DNA of 64,000 nt from Comamonadaceae bacterium (GCA_027486555.1 JAIXOX010000013.1:44330-108329); one strand, 5' to 3'. Shown: positions 1 to 7,799, counted from the first letter of the stretch. Notes: generated by a model not told the origin, from the sequence alone. Program-made: numbers and translations.

Positions 1-102
1 AGAAACGGCGGCCTGACTGACGCTGCGGCATTCCGCCACCTTCAGAAAGGCGGCCAGCATGTCGGTGGAGATGGGGCGTAACTGCCGTTCGGATGTGCTC
101 AT
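1..102 (-). CDS. LysR-family transcriptional regulator, N-terminal fragment
   Basis: Only the first 34 codons lie in the window; the gene continues past base 1. The minus-strand reading starts MSTSERQLRPISTDMLAAFL and continues into KVAECRSVSQAAVS, which is the typical start of a LysR winged helix-turn-helix (a helix of the form LxxFxxVAExxSxxxAA). The gene is divergent from the GST/RuBisCO-like operon, the classic arrangement for a LysR protein that controls its neighbour. Too short for the ORF track. The family is fairly certain from the helix pattern; the effector is unknown. Confidence 0.75.
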   Translation of the reverse strand, partial: MSTSERQLRPISTDMLAAFLKVAECRSVSQAAVS

Positions 103-191
103 TGTTCGTGATTCATAAACAATCGATTTGCATTACAGCAGTTGTTTTGACGCGGGTCAATTTTTAAACTGGCATCGCGATTGTTCATGAA
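101..191. promoter_or_regulatory. Candidate LysR operator in the divergent intergenic region
   Basis: Bases 101-123 read ATTGTT-N11-AACAAT, an interrupted inverted repeat of the T-N11-A type used by LysR proteins; it overlaps the lysR start codon. A second related element, CGATTGTTCATGAA at 178-191, is the reverse complement of TTCATAAACAATCG at 112-125 with one mismatch. Two copies at the two ends of the spacer suggest a recognition site and an activation site. No start site or binding data are available. Confidence 0.4.
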
Positions 192-214
192 ACCATACAA
201 ACCACGGAGACAAC

Positions 215-859
215 ATGAAAATTCACGCAGACCCGATCACCGTCAATTGCAAAAAAGTGCTGGCAGGATTGCAGCTGATGGGTGCCCCCTACGAGTTGGT
301 GCACGTTGACTACTTCAAGGGGGAGCAAAAACTGGAACCCTTTGTCAGTCTGAACCCCAACGCGTCTTTGCCAGCCATGGTCGACGGCGATTTGGAGCTC
401 TGGGAGTCCAACGCCATCTTGCAGTACGCGGCAGACAAAACAGGCCACGCATCATCGTACCCCCAGGATTTGAAAACCCGTGCCGACATCAACCGCTGGT
501 TGCTGTGGGAGTCTTCCAGCTGGTTTCCAAGCTGTTATGTCTTCCTGGTGGAAAACTGCGTCAAGCCACTGCTGGGCGGCGCGCCTGACCCGGAAGTTCT
601 GGCGGCGCAGGAGGCTCAGTTTCACAAGCTGGCGGGTATTTTGGACCAACGCCTGGCATCCAGCCGCTGGGTGTGTGGTGACCAAGTCACCATTGCAGAC
701 ATCGCCTTGGCTGCCCCCTTGCATTTGCACGGTTGGCAAAAGTTGCCTTTGGGCCCCCACAAAAACCTGTCACGCTGGCTGCTGCAAGACATCGAGGCCT
801 TGCCTTGCTGGCAGAACACCATGGTGTACGAAGGCTTCACCACCCAAAAAACGAATTGA
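215..859 (+). CDS. Glutathione S-transferase family protein
   Basis: A 214-residue protein with the two-domain GST layout. The N-terminal thioredoxin-like part carries the signature around NPNASLPAMVDGDLELWES, where the cis-Pro and the following acidic/Ser pair would bind glutathione. The C-terminal helical part holds the GDQVTIADIAL motif (helix-6 N-capping box). The start follows GGAGACAAC with good spacing. It is the first gene of the plus-strand operon divergent from LysR. GSTs in catabolic operons often open epoxides, isomerise or dehalogenate substrates; which applies here cannot be told. The family call is secure. Confidence 0.88.
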   Translation: MKIHADPITVNCKKVLAGLQLMGAPYELVHVDYFKGEQKLEPFVSLNPNASLPAMVDGDLELWESNAILQYAADKTGHASSYPQDLKTRADINRWLLWESSSWFPSCYVFLVENCVKPLLGGAPDPEVLAAQEAQFHKLAGILDQRLASSRWVCGDQVTIADIALAAPLHLHGWQKLPLGPHKNLSRWLLQDIEALPCWQNTMVYEGFTTQKTN

Positions 860-867
860 CATCACCC

Positions 868-1686
868 ATGACCGATTTGCACGCCGTCCGCGCGACTCTG
901 AATTACTCCGAGGACAACGGCCAACCGCCGGATTATTATTTTTACGAACCCGACCCGAGCGTGAAGATCAATCCGCCGGGGACGGACGTGCATGAGGTGG
1001 CCATTCACGATGCTTGGCCTTTGCGACATGACATCCGTCTGGACAAGGAGGGCTTTGAGTTGCATGACTTTGACCCCTCCTTCAAGGACTTTGCCGACGA
1101 AGCGAAGGTCAAGCAGCTGTTCTATCAGCAGGTGGTGGATTTTGTGAAGGCCCACACCGGGGCCAAGCGGGTGGAGGTTTTTGACCACACCATCCGGCAG
1201 CGCTTGCCCGCCGATCTGAAGCAGCAAACCGAGATCCAAAGGCCCGCTGTCTTGTTGGTTCACAGCGATTACACGGTCAAGAGTGGGCCGCAAAGGGTCC
1301 ACGACATACTGCCCGATGACGCCCCGCAGCTGCTGCAAGGCCGGGTGGCTTTTTACAACGTGTGGAAGCCGCTGTACCAACGGGTTGAAGAGTTGCCCTT
1401 GGCCATGTGTGATGCCTCGACACACGACGAGGGCGACATGCTGCGCATGGAGCTCAAGTACCTGGACAGAACGGGTGAAATTTACGTGATGCGGCATTCT
1501 CCCAAACACCGCTGGATGTTTTTTCCATTCATGGAGGCCCACCACGCCTTGTTGCTCAAAACCTATGACTCGGCCACCGATGGTCGCTGCCGGTTCATGG
1601 GGCATTCGGCTTTTGAGCACCCCGATACCGCGCCTGACGCCCTCAAACGCGAAAGCATCGAAGTGCGCACGATGGCGTTTTTCTGA
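868..1686 (+). CDS. CmcJ/NvfI-family oxidoreductase
   Basis: A 272-residue protein. The start at 868 (MTDLHAVRATLNYSEDNG) is chosen over the ORF-track start because it lies 8 bases after the GST stop and the family begins with this kind of 'RATLNY' strand. Recognisable blocks are FDHTIRQR, VHSDYT, FYNVWKPL, RWMFFPFMEAHHALLLKTYD and GHSAFEHPDT. This order is shared with the family of CmcJ (cephamycin methoxylation) and NvfI/AsaB-like fungal enzymes. HSD plus the later GHSAF histidine could form an Fe(II) site as in 2-oxoglutarate oxygenases, but that is inference. The substrate is unknown; co-transcription with GST and the RuBisCO-like protein suggests a role in the same pathway. Confidence 0.72.
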   Translation: MTDLHAVRATLNYSEDNGQPPDYYFYEPDPSVKINPPGTDVHEVAIHDAWPLRHDIRLDKEGFELHDFDPSFKDFADEAKVKQLFYQQVVDFVKAHTGAKRVEVFDHTIRQRLPADLKQQTEIQRPAVLLVHSDYTVKSGPQRVHDILPDDAPQLLQGRVAFYNVWKPLYQRVEELPLAMCDASTHDEGDMLRMELKYLDRTGEIYVMRHSPKHRWMFFPFMEAHHALLLKTYDSATDGRCRFMGHSAFEHPDTAPDALKRESIEVRTMAFF

Positions 1687-1758
1687 ACGGTTTTGCCTTG
1701 TGGCGGGCAAGCAAGCGCCCTACGATGCTGGCTTCTTCCTTTTTAGCAGACTTGACCC

Positions 1759-3027
1759 ATGAGCCAGCCTGGTGCGCGTTCCGAATTCACAGCCCGGTAT
1801 TTCGTTGAAAGCACGGTGCCCTCCGACAAAGTGGCCGAAATCATTGCCGGAGAGCAGTCCAGTGGCACCTTTGTCACCTTGCCGGGCGAAACCGCGCAAT
1901 TGAAAGAGCGCTCGCGTGCCCGGGTCACCCGTGTGCTGCCGATGTCGGCCAGCGCGCAGCCCACGCTGCACAGTGCTGTGCTGCAGCGCCAGGGGCTGAA
2001 CAGGCCTTTTGAGCGGGCCGAAATCGAGATTGCGTTTCCGGTGGACAACGTGGGGGCCAATTTGCCTTCGCTCTTGGCCACGGTGGCGGGCAATTTGTTT
2101 GAGCTCGGTGAGGTCACGGCTTTGCGCTTGCTCGATCTGGATTTGTCGCCTGCTTATGCCGCAGAGTTTCAGGGGCCTGCGTTTGGCATCGAGGGCACGC
2201 GCCAGTTGGCGGGTGTGCACGGGCGACCCTTGGTGGGCACGATCGTCAAACCCAGCATTGGCTTGAGTGCCGAGCAAACGGCGCAGTTGGTGGATTCGCT
2301 GTGCGCTGCGGGGATTGATTTCATCAAGGACGATGAATTGATGGCCAATGCGCCTTACGAGCCGTTTGCTGCGCGGCTGGCGGCGGTGATGCCGGTGCTG
2401 CACCGCCATGCCGATCGTTTGGGGCGCATGCCGATGTATGCCTTCAATGTGTCAGGCTCGATCGATGACATGCTCCGCCAAAGCGATGCTGTGGCGGTTG
2501 CCGGCGGCACCTGTGTCATGGTCAGCGTCAATTGGGTGGGTTTTGCCGGGGTGGAGCATTTGCGCAAGAACACCGCTTTGCCCATTCATGGCCACCGCAA
2601 TGGTTGGGGCGCCTTGACGCGCCACCCCGGCTTGGGGTTTTCTTTTGCGGCCTACCAAAAGTTGTGGCGGCTGGCGGGGGTGGACCATTTGCATGTGAAT
2701 GGCCCCAGCAGCAAATTTTGGGAGCCCGATGCGTCGGTGTTTGCCAATGCGCAGGACTGCTTGCGTCCGTTTGCAGGCTTGCTGCCTTTGATGCCTGTTT
2801 TTTCTTCTGGTCAGTGGGCCGGGTTGGCCCCGGAAATTTACCGACAGCTGGCCTCTTGCGACCTGATGCATTTGGCTGGTGGGGGCATCATTGGCCACCC
2901 CGATGGCACCGCCGCCGGTGTGCAAAGCATGCGCCAGGCTTGGGAGGCGGCCGTTGCGGGTGTGGACCTGCAGCAGGCCGCCGTCAGTCACAGCGCTTTG
3001 GCCCGGGCTTTGTCGCATTTTGGGTGA
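1759..3027 (+). CDS. RuBisCO-like protein (form IV type), possible OiaX-like decarboxylase
   Basis: A 422-residue homologue of the RuBisCO large subunit. By spinach numbering the sequence keeps K175 (K164 in GTIVKPSIGLS), the metal-site K201/D203/E204 (FIKDDE, 190-193), H294-R295 (H279-R280), H327 (H312), K334 (K319) and S379 (S349). It has Ser in place of K177 and FWEPD in place of the loop-6 LEGE region. It is therefore unlikely to fix CO2 but could still perform metal-dependent enolisation or decarboxylation. The next gene, 8 bases downstream, is a DUF1537 kinase. That pair matches the established 3-oxo-isoapionate kinase (OiaK)/3-oxo-isoapionate-4-phosphate decarboxylase (OiaX) pair. The exact substrate is inferred, not shown. 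Confidence 0.88.
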   Translation: MSQPGARSEFTARYFVESTVPSDKVAEIIAGEQSSGTFVTLPGETAQLKERSRARVTRVLPMSASAQPTLHSAVLQRQGLNRPFERAEIEIAFPVDNVGANLPSLLATVAGNLFELGEVTALRLLDLDLSPAYAAEFQGPAFGIEGTRQLAGVHGRPLVGTIVKPSIGLSAEQTAQLVDSLCAAGIDFIKDDELMANAPYEPFAARLAAVMPVLHRHADRLGRMPMYAFNVSGSIDDMLRQSDAVAVAGGTCVMVSVNWVGFAGVEHLRKNTALPIHGHRNGWGALTRHPGLGFSFAAYQKLWRLAGVDHLHVNGPSSKFWEPDASVFANAQDCLRPFAGLLPLMPVFSSGQWAGLAPEIYRQLASCDLMHLAGGGIIGHPDGTAAGVQSMRQAWEAAVAGVDLQQAAVSHSALARALSHFG

Positions 3028-3035
3028 GCTGACGC

Positions 3036-4448
3036 ATGACTGAACCCACACCCACACCAGCCAACGCCATGCGGCTGGCTTTTTATGGCGACGATTTCAC
3101 AGGCTCGACCGATGCGCTGGAGGTACTGAGCTTTGCGGGGCTTCGTTGCGCCTTGTTTTTGCAGGTGCCCAGTGCGGCCTTGCTCGAGGCCTTGGGGCCG
3201 TTTGACGCCGTGGGCGTTGCCGGTCACAGCCGCGCCATGAGCCCGGAAGAAATGGACGAGCAGTTGCCGCCTGTTTTGGCCGCTTTGGCCCGGTTGCCGG
3301 TGCCCTTGGTGCATTACAAGGTGTGCTCGACTTTTGACAGCCATCCCGATGTGGGCAGCATCGGGCATGTGATGGATTTGGCGCGCCAGGCCTTTGGTCC
3401 CGGGGTGATTCCGGTGGTGGCGGCCAACCCGGCCTTGGCCCGTTATTGCGTTTTTGGGCACTTGTTTGCGCGTTCGGCAACAGATGGCCAGGTGCATCGA
3501 ATTGACCGCCATCCCATCATGCGTGTGCATCCTGTGACGCCCATGACCGAGTCTGACCTGGCCAAGCATCTGTCCATGCAAACGCGCCAAACGGTGGCGG
3601 GTGTCACGCTGCCCGTTTTTGAGCGGTCTGAGGCGCAACAAGATGCCGAGGTGGACGCCTTGCTGGCGTCGTCCTGCGAGGCTTTGCTGTTCGATGGCAC
3701 CCGGCCGGAACACCTGACGGCCACCGGGCGGCATTTGTCGCGTTTGTCGGCTTTGAGCCCGGGGCCGATGTTTGCAGTGGGCTCCTCGGGCCTGGAGTAC
3801 GCCCTGACGCAATGGTGGCGTCAAGGTTCCCATACGCCATGGCCTGCGCAGGCCGCGTCTTTTGAAGGGTTTGCGGACGTTCCTCAGGTGTTGGTGGTGT
3901 CGGCCAGTGCTTCGGCCTTGAGCGCGCAGCAGGTCGATGTGGCCGTGCAGGCGGGCTTTGCCGAGGTGGCTTTGGATGTGTGTGCATGGCTCACGCAGCG
4001 CGAGCTGGCCTTGGCGGACATGGCCCAAGTGATCGTGTCGGCTTGGCACAGCGGGCGCAGCGTGGTGGTGCACACGGCGCGCGGCACGGGGGATGCGCGC
4101 TTCGCTCAATTGCGCGAGCGTTTGATGGCCTCGGGGCTGTCTCAGGCGCAGGCTGCGCTGCAAGGCGGGCGTTTGGTGGGCGAGTGCTTGGGTGAGTTGA
4201 CCGAGCGGGTGTTGCAAACCGTGGAGGTGCGACGTTTGCTGCTGTCGGGTGGCGACACATCGAGCGCCATCATGCAGCGGCTGGGCCCGCAGGCTTTGCA
4301 GGTGCTGGCACGCTTGGCGCCGGGTGCGCCTTTGTGCAAGCTCTTGTCCGACAAGCCCCATTTGCGCCAGCTCGAGGTCGCCTTGAAAGGCGGTCAAATG
4401 GGGTCGGCTGATTTTTTTGTCCAGGCTTTAAGGGGGCGCGAGGTTTGA
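3036..4448 (+). CDS. Four-carbon acid sugar kinase family protein (DUF1537), OiaK-like
   Basis: A 470-residue protein with the family hallmarks: the N-terminal substrate-domain motif YGDDFTGSTDA (about residues 17-27), and near the C-terminus the nucleotide-domain motifs LLLSGGDTSSAI and LKGGQMGSADFF. Members phosphorylate 3-oxo or hydroxy sugar acids (DtnK, LtnK, OtnK, OiaK). Its 8-base spacing after the RuBisCO-like gene argues that its phosphorylated product is the substrate of that protein, as in isoapionate catabolism. Full length for the family. A later in-frame Met (MRLAFYGDD) is possible, but the first ATG gives conventional operon spacing. Family certain; substrate inferred. Confidence 0.88.
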   Translation: MTEPTPTPANAMRLAFYGDDFTGSTDALEVLSFAGLRCALFLQVPSAALLEALGPFDAVGVAGHSRAMSPEEMDEQLPPVLAALARLPVPLVHYKVCSTFDSHPDVGSIGHVMDLARQAFGPGVIPVVAANPALARYCVFGHLFARSATDGQVHRIDRHPIMRVHPVTPMTESDLAKHLSMQTRQTVAGVTLPVFERSEAQQDAEVDALLASSCEALLFDGTRPEHLTATGRHLSRLSALSPGPMFAVGSSGLEYALTQWWRQGSHTPWPAQAASFEGFADVPQVLVVSASASALSAQQVDVAVQAGFAEVALDVCAWLTQRELALADMAQVIVSAWHSGRSVVVHTARGTGDARFAQLRERLMASGLSQAQAALQGGRLVGECLGELTERVLQTVEVRRLLLSGGDTSSAIMQRLGPQALQVLARLAPGAPLCKLLSDKPHLRQLEVALKGGQMGSADFFVQALRGREV

Positions 4449-4504
4449 ACGCGGTTGCCGCGGTCGAACTGGGTGTTCTGTTGGCCAATGAATAGAGGGT
4501 GTGT

Positions 4505-5278
4505 ATGACGTTGTCAGCTTCAAATGGGCGTGTGGCCCTGGTGACCGGTGGGGCCAAAGGGATTGGCGCTGAAGTGGGTCATGCTTTGGCCGCCAAGGGG
4601 TTCAAGGTTTGGGTGGCCGACAAAGATGTACAAAGTGCACAGGCTTGGGCGGCAGCGCTGCAACAGCAAGGGGGGCAAGCCCAAGCCGTGTTGCTGGATG
4701 TGGCCGATCCGGCCTCGGTGGCGCAGGTGTTTGCGGCCGTGGAGGCGCAAGATGGGCGCTGTGATGTGCTGGTCAACAGTGCTGGCATCGCCAAGGTTTT
4801 CCCCTTCCTAGATTTCCCTTTGGACAACTTCGTAGCCACCATGGCGGTCAATGTGACGGGGACTTTGCTGTGCGCCCAACACGCCGCCCGGCTGATGTTG
4901 CCTCAGCGTTGGGGTCGCATTGTGAACATCGCTTCGGTGGCGGGTTTGCGGGCGGTGGGCAAGGGGCGAACGGCCTATGGCACCTCCAAAGGGGCGGTGG
5001 TGGCCTTGACCCGGCAAATGGCGGTGGAGTTGGCCGAGCATGGCATCACGGCCAATGCGGTGTGCCCCGGACCGGTGGACACGCCCATGACGCGCGAGTT
5101 GCACTCCGAGCAGTTTCGCGTCGAATACGCCAAGGCCATTCCCATGGCGCGGTATGGCCTGACCAGCGAGATTGCGGCGGCGGTGATGTACCTGGTGTCT
5201 GATGAAGCCAGCTATACCACGGGTGTGGCTTTGCCGGTCGATGGCGGTTTCATGTCGGCCGGTGCGCCAGGCTTGTGA
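4505..5278 (+). CDS. SDR-family NAD(P)-dependent oxidoreductase
   Basis: A 257-residue classical short-chain dehydrogenase. Visible are the cofactor motif TGGAKGIG (14-21), an acidic residue after strand 2 (VADKD, suggesting NAD rather than NADP), NSAG (91-94), and the catalytic S144, Y158 and K162 (YGTSK). PGPVDTPM follows. The ATG at 4505 is preferred to the GTG used by the ORF track because AGAGGG lies 5 bases upstream. It sits 56 bases after the kinase in the same operon, so it probably oxidises or reduces a hydroxyl of the same carbon skeleton. Substrate unknown. Confidence 0.9.
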   Translation: MTLSASNGRVALVTGGAKGIGAEVGHALAAKGFKVWVADKDVQSAQAWAAALQQQGGQAQAVLLDVADPASVAQVFAAVEAQDGRCDVLVNSAGIAKVFPFLDFPLDNFVATMAVNVTGTLLCAQHAARLMLPQRWGRIVNIASVAGLRAVGKGRTAYGTSKGAVVALTRQMAVELAEHGITANAVCPGPVDTPMTRELHSEQFRVEYAKAIPMARYGLTSEIAAAVMYLVSDEASYTTGVALPVDGGFMSAGAPGL

Positions 5279-5318
5279 GTGCGTGTTCATGCAAGGCCAG
5301 AGAGATAAGGAGTGACAG

Positions 5319-6209
5319 ATGCCGCCTGATATGAAGTTTGTGGATACCGATGTGTTGCGCATCGGCTACCAAGAGTGGAACCCGAGCGCCCAGCGCTCGG
5401 TGATTTTGTTGCACGGTTGGCCCGACAGTGTGCGCACTTGGTCGGGGGTGACGCCTTTGCTGGCAGAACAAGGCTGGCGTGTGGTGGTGCCAGCCTTGCG
5501 TGGGTTTTCGCCCACACGGTTTTTGCACCCTGAGACGCCGCGCAGTGGGCAGATTTCTGCCTTGGGTCGCGATGTGCTCGATTTGATCGAGCGGCTGCAC
5601 TTGAATCAACCGGCTTTGGTGGGCCATGACTGGGGTGCCCGTGCGGCCGCCAGCGCTTGTGCTTTGCGGCCGGGCGTGGCCAGCCACTTGGTCATGATGT
5701 CGGTGGCCTATGGCACCAATTTGCCCTCGCAAAATCTGTCGCTGACGCAGGTGCGCAACTATTGGTACCACTGGTTCATGGCCACGCCCCGGGGGCAACG
5801 TGAGGTGCGTGAGCGGGGGACTGCCTTTGCCAAAATCATGTGGGACACCTGGTCGCCAGCCGGTTGGTATGACGATCAGGAATTCGAGGCCACGGCCGAA
5901 GTGTTTGCCAACGAAGACTGGCCAGAGGTGACGCTTCACTCTTACCAGCACCGCTGGGGGCACGCCCCGGGCGATCCGCGTTATGCCGCCGAAGAAGAAG
6001 CTTTGAGCCGTGTCTTGCCCCTGGATGTGCCCACTTTGATGTTGCATGGCGGCGTGGATGGCGTGAACCCTGCGTCAACATCCGAGGGGCAAGCACCGCT
6101 TTTTCTCAACCGGTATGAACGCAAGGTGCTGCCCGCGTGTGGGCATTTTCCGCAGCGTGAAGACCCTCTACAAGTGGCCCAAGAACTGATCCGGTTTTTG
6201 TCTGCCTGA
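5319..6209 (+). CDS. Alpha/beta hydrolase, epoxide hydrolase-like
   Basis: A 296-residue alpha/beta hydrolase with an Asp nucleophile rather than Ser: GHDWGA at 102-107 (D104). The oxyanion-hole motif HGWPDS (32-37) and a C-terminal catalytic His in CGHFPQRED complete the pattern seen in epoxide hydrolases and haloalkane dehalogenases. HGWP favours the epoxide-hydrolase branch. The start follows AAGGAGTGACAG. It is the last gene of the RuBisCO-like operon. Hydrolysis of an epoxide or lactone as an entry step is plausible but not shown. Downstream bases 6210-6325 hold nothing recognisable. Confidence 0.85.
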   Translation: MPPDMKFVDTDVLRIGYQEWNPSAQRSVILLHGWPDSVRTWSGVTPLLAEQGWRVVVPALRGFSPTRFLHPETPRSGQISALGRDVLDLIERLHLNQPALVGHDWGARAAASACALRPGVASHLVMMSVAYGTNLPSQNLSLTQVRNYWYHWFMATPRGQREVRERGTAFAKIMWDTWSPAGWYDDQEFEATAEVFANEDWPEVTLHSYQHRWGHAPGDPRYAAEEEALSRVLPLDVPTLMLHGGVDGVNPASTSEGQAPLFLNRYERKVLPACGHFPQREDPLQVAQELIRFLSA

Positions 6210-6325
6210 ACGTTTGCAAACACCAACCGCAGCCTTTCGGTGGGCATGGCGCAGCGGGGTGTTGACTGGTGCAGGATGGTTTTGGGCGCGCAGGGCGGTA
6301 CGGTCTTGGTGCGCACACTGAGAAA

Positions 6326-7165
6326 TCAGACCCGGTACAACTGGCTCATGCGGGCAATCTCGGCCTGCACCATGGTGCGCAGGGCCAAGGGTTTGACCAC
6401 TTCGACTTCACCACCAAAGCGCAAGATGTCGCCGATCAGTTCACGTTCGTCGGCGTAAGGCAGGCGCAGGGTGAAGCTGCCATCGGCGTTCAGTTGGCCT
6501 TGTTGCTGGGCATGCCAGCTTTCGTGTTTCACCCTCCCCGAGCGGGCTGCGCTGAAGCGCAATTCGGCCCAGTCTTTGGGGCTGCCGGCAAAGATGCCGT
6601 AGCCACCGTCGAGCTGGTGGCGCATGGCTTGCAGGTCGATGTTCTTGGCGTCCTTGTCCAGCACGGTGGCGTTTTCGATGGCGTCGATCGAGAAGCTGCG
6701 GACTTCTTTGCGCAGGTGGCACCAGGCGTCGGCATACCAGTTGTCGCGGTAGTGGATGAGTTGTTGTGGCGAGATGTCGCGCTCGATGGTTTGGCCGCTC
6801 AGCCGGTTGTGGTGCTGGATGCGCACTTGTTTGCGCTCGAAGGTGGCTTTGGCCACATGCTCAAAAGCCGTCAGCGGCAGGTGGCGTTTGCCAGCGTGTA
6901 CGGCTCGCACACGTTGGGTCAGCAGTTGCGGGTCCAGGCCTTGGTGGCTGAGCATGTCATCGAGCCGCTTGCGCAAGGGCTGAAGCTTGGGGCCAAGCAG
7001 GCCGGGGTTGAGCTGCTCGATCATGGTCTGGATGGTCATGAGCGCGAGGATTTCGTCCTGGCTGAACCAAAAACCGGGAAGTTCGGTGGCGTTGTCGGGT
7101 TTTTCAAGCCGGTAGCCGCTCAATTCGCGGTCAAACACAATGGGGGAGTTGAGCCGGTCACGCAT
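6326..7165 (-). CDS. WYL-domain regulator lacking its N-terminal HTH (5'-truncated)
   Basis: A 279-residue WYL-domain protein: the central segment with HYRDNWYADAWCHLR and RSFSIDAIENATVLD is the WYL fold, followed by a WCX-like C-terminus. Full-length relatives are about 310-340 residues and start with a DeoR-type HTH whose recognition-helix tail reads like RDIxYMRDRLNAPIVYD. This ORF starts exactly at MRDRLNSPIVFD, so the DNA-binding helices are missing. The bases directly upstream are REP-like repeat DNA with an in-frame TAG. It is probably a decayed regulator, or a ligand-binding remnant. No HTH coding was found on the far side of the repeats. Confidence 0.75.
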   Translation of the reverse strand: MRDRLNSPIVFDRELSGYRLEKPDNATELPGFWFSQDEILALMTIQTMIEQLNPGLLGPKLQPLRKRLDDMLSHQGLDPQLLTQRVRAVHAGKRHLPLTAFEHVAKATFERKQVRIQHHNRLSGQTIERDISPQQLIHYRDNWYADAWCHLRKEVRSFSIDAIENATVLDKDAKNIDLQAMRHQLDGGYGIFAGSPKDWAELRFSAARSGRVKHESWHAQQQGQLNADGSFTLRLPYADERELIGDILRFGGEVEVVKPLALRTMVQAEIARMSQLYRV

Positions 7166-7174
7166 GTCGTCCGT

Positions 7175-7400
7175 GTGGGAGCCCCGCCCCCGGGGCGATG
7201 CCTGCCTTATCTAGGAGCCCCGCCCTCGGGGCGATGGGTGGTGGTCTGCGAGGCATATCGCGACGAGGGCGTCGCTCCTACAGGGGAAGTGCCGGCCTTT
7301 GTGGCCATGCAGGGGAATGCCTGCCATTTGTAGGAGCCCCGCCCCCGGGGCGATGGGTCGTGGTCTGCGCGCCATATCGCTGCGGCGCGCATCCCAACAA
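7175..7400. repeat. REP/BIME-like repeat cluster, copies 1-3
   Basis: Three units of a GC-rich palindromic repeat. A half unit occupies 7175-7200, a full unit 7211-7286 and a diverged full unit 7330-7397. A full unit consists of an arm of the type TAGGAGC-CCCGCCCTCGGGG-CGAT, a spacer with TGGTCTGCG, then an inverted arm ATCG-CGACGAGGGCGTCG-CTCCTA. Each arm folds on its own, and the two arms also pair with each other. The same family recurs at 58.43-58.60 kb. The arrangement matches REP sequences organised as BIMEs. No RAYT transposase is in the window. Confidence 0.82.
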
Positions 7401-7413
7401 GAAAGGACGCTTG

Positions 7414-7788
7414 ATGCCCAAAACACGAATTAAACCCACCGCGACGGATTGGGATCGCGTCAAGCGAGAGGCTTTGCAGGATGCGCCGATTGCACATGGT
7501 GCAGCCGATGGTCCTTATGACCCCAATGATGCGGCAGCAGTGGCCGCATATTGGCAACAAGCGAACATCAAGCGGGGGCGCGGTCGGCCGACCGGAGCCG
7601 TGAAGCGTCCTGCGCTGAACATGCGGATTGACGCCGATGTCCTCGAAGCTTTCAAGGCGACGGGACAAGGCTGGCAAACCCGCATCAATGCGGCATTGCG
7701 CCAAGCCGTCGCACATGGCTTTTCTAAAGCGCAGTGCCTCTTAAAGATCGTTGCGCAAAAAAAGGGGCAGCAGACCGTGACCTGCTGA
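7414..7788 (+). CDS. BrnA-like antitoxin without adjacent BrnT toxin
   Basis: A 124-residue protein. The ATG at 7414 follows AAGGACGCTTG. The C-terminal half, KRPALNMRIDADVLEAFKAT followed by GQGWQTRINAALRQAV, is the ribbon-helix-helix signature of BrnA antitoxins (RIDADVLEaFKatGkGWQTRiN). The upstream part (WDRVKREALQDAPIA and the GRGRPTG basic stretch) also fits. BrnT normally precedes brnA and overlaps it; here the upstream DNA is repeat sequence and no BrnT-like ORF is visible. About 20 extra residues follow the usual BrnA end. It is either an orphan DNA-binding regulator or a relic. Confidence 0.78.
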   Translation: MPKTRIKPTATDWDRVKREALQDAPIAHGAADGPYDPNDAAAVAAYWQQANIKRGRGRPTGAVKRPALNMRIDADVLEAFKATGQGWQTRINAALRQAVAHGFSKAQCLLKIVAQKKGQQTVTC

Positions 7789-7799
7789 CCTTTCAAAAA

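Noticed and set aside
7175-7400. Possible CRISPR array
   Set aside because: The repeats are palindromic, diverged and unevenly spaced, and the spacers resemble each other. There is no leader and no cas gene.
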